From assembly GCA_023390785.1 (NCBI GenBank), contig JAEWCE010000265.1:1-5943 (forward strand): a stretch of DNA of 5,943 nucleotides. Direction: 5' to 3'. Source of the DNA: Pseudomonadota bacterium (GTDB lineage Bacteria > Pseudomonadota > Alphaproteobacteria > Rhizobiales > Devosiaceae). This document shows positions 5,732 through 5,943 of the stretch, one piece after another. The notes below the pieces were generated by a model. It did not search any database. It was given only the letters and a program-made list of their open reading frames with translations, and was not told the origin of the DNA. The first letter of the stretch is position 1; the number at the start of each line of letters is the position of its first letter. Position numbers and translations under genes: made by a program.

Positions 5732-5740
5732 GAAGGGCGG
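5732..5740 (+). promoter_or_regulatory. Ribosome-binding site of rpsU
   Basis: GAAGGGCGG precedes the TTG start, with the core AAGG at 5733-5736 ten bases upstream of it. It supports initiation at the TTG at 5747, because the reading frame is closed by TGA at 5720-5722 and contains no ATG or GTG before 5747. Confidence 0.6.
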
Positions 5741-5746
5741 TTCCGC

Positions 5747-5943
5747 TTGCAAGTAGTTGTTCGCGATAACAATGTCGACCAGGCGCTGCGCGCGCTGAAG
5801 AAAAAGCTGCAGCGCGAAGGCGTTTTCCGCGAGATGAAGCTGCGGAACTACTACGAAACGCCGTCCGAAAAGAAGGCTCGCCAGAAGGCGGAGGCCGTGC
5901 GCCGTGCACGCAAGCTCGCCCGCAAGCGTGCCCAGCGTGAAGG
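5747..5943 (+). CDS. rpsU: 30S ribosomal protein S21, 3' end cut by window edge
   Basis: The visible 65 codons encode S21, the small basic protein on the 30S platform near the anti-Shine-Dalgarno end of 16S rRNA, where it takes part in translation initiation. The N-terminus QVVVRDNNVDQALRALKKK (2-20) and the middle REGVFREMKLRNYYETPSEK (23-42) are characteristic, followed by a lysine/arginine-rich helix (EAVRRARKLARKRAQRE, 49-65). The start is assigned to TTG at 5747: the next residues match the usual M-Q-V-L-V-R-D-N-N start of relatives, an in-frame TGA lies at 5720-5722, and no ATG or GTG lies between. The gene continues past position 5943; alphaproteobacterial S21 is typically slightly longer, so little should be missing. 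It appears to have its own promoter and a structured leader. Confidence 0.95.
   Translation, partial: MQVVVRDNNVDQALRALKKKLQREGVFREMKLRNYYETPSEKKARQKAEAVRRARKLARKRAQRE

Noticed and set aside
5719..5769. 16-codon upstream ORF (ATG at 5719) overlapping the rpsU start
   Set aside because: It has no ribosome-binding site and no conserved features; a chance short frame is the simplest reading.

Overview
This is a GC-rich chromosomal window that looks like an alphaproteobacterium, probably of the Hyphomicrobiales (Rhizobiales). The reasons are the DUF1013 (TrcR-type) protein, which is typical of that class, the paired small DUF465 genes beside purEK and rpsU, and GANTC sites of the kind methylated by CcrM. 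A genus cannot be assigned from sequence alone. Everything here looks like core or near-core genome. I see no mobile element, tRNA, rRNA or CRISPR array, and no clear sign of a new multi-gene system.

Layout. Positions 1-590 hold the 3' part of a DUF1013/TrcR-family gene whose true start lies upstream of the window. Positions 612-2474 encode a complete KefB/KefC-type cation:proton antiporter with a C-terminal nucleotide-binding RCK domain. Positions 2564-3334 encode a TauE/SafE-family membrane permease. These three are on the + strand. The convergent gap 3335-3423 contains an intrinsic terminator for the opposing gene and a set of palindromes. Positions 3424-3597 (- strand) and 3761-3976 (+ strand) are two divergent, related DUF465 (YdcH-like) coiled-coil genes that share a regulatory gap of about 160 bases. 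They are followed on the + strand by purE (4025-4519) and purK (4512-5591 plus stop), which overlap by 8 bases. A 152-base gap with a good sigma70-type promoter and a hairpin leads to rpsU (ribosomal protein S21), which starts at a TTG codon at 5747 and runs off the window end.

How the genes work together. PurK and PurE catalyse consecutive steps of de novo purine synthesis (AIR to N5-CAIR to CAIR) and are translationally linked. The + strand DUF465 gene lies 48 bases upstream and may be cotranscribed with them. rpsU appears to have its own promoter. The antiporter (potassium efflux/pH homeostasis) and the TauE/SafE permease are both membrane transporters but show no obvious metabolic link. 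The most useful points here are start-site corrections (the first gene, the - strand DUF465 gene, purK and rpsU), the divergent DUF465 promoter region, and a slippery-type A_AAA_AAG at the end of purK.
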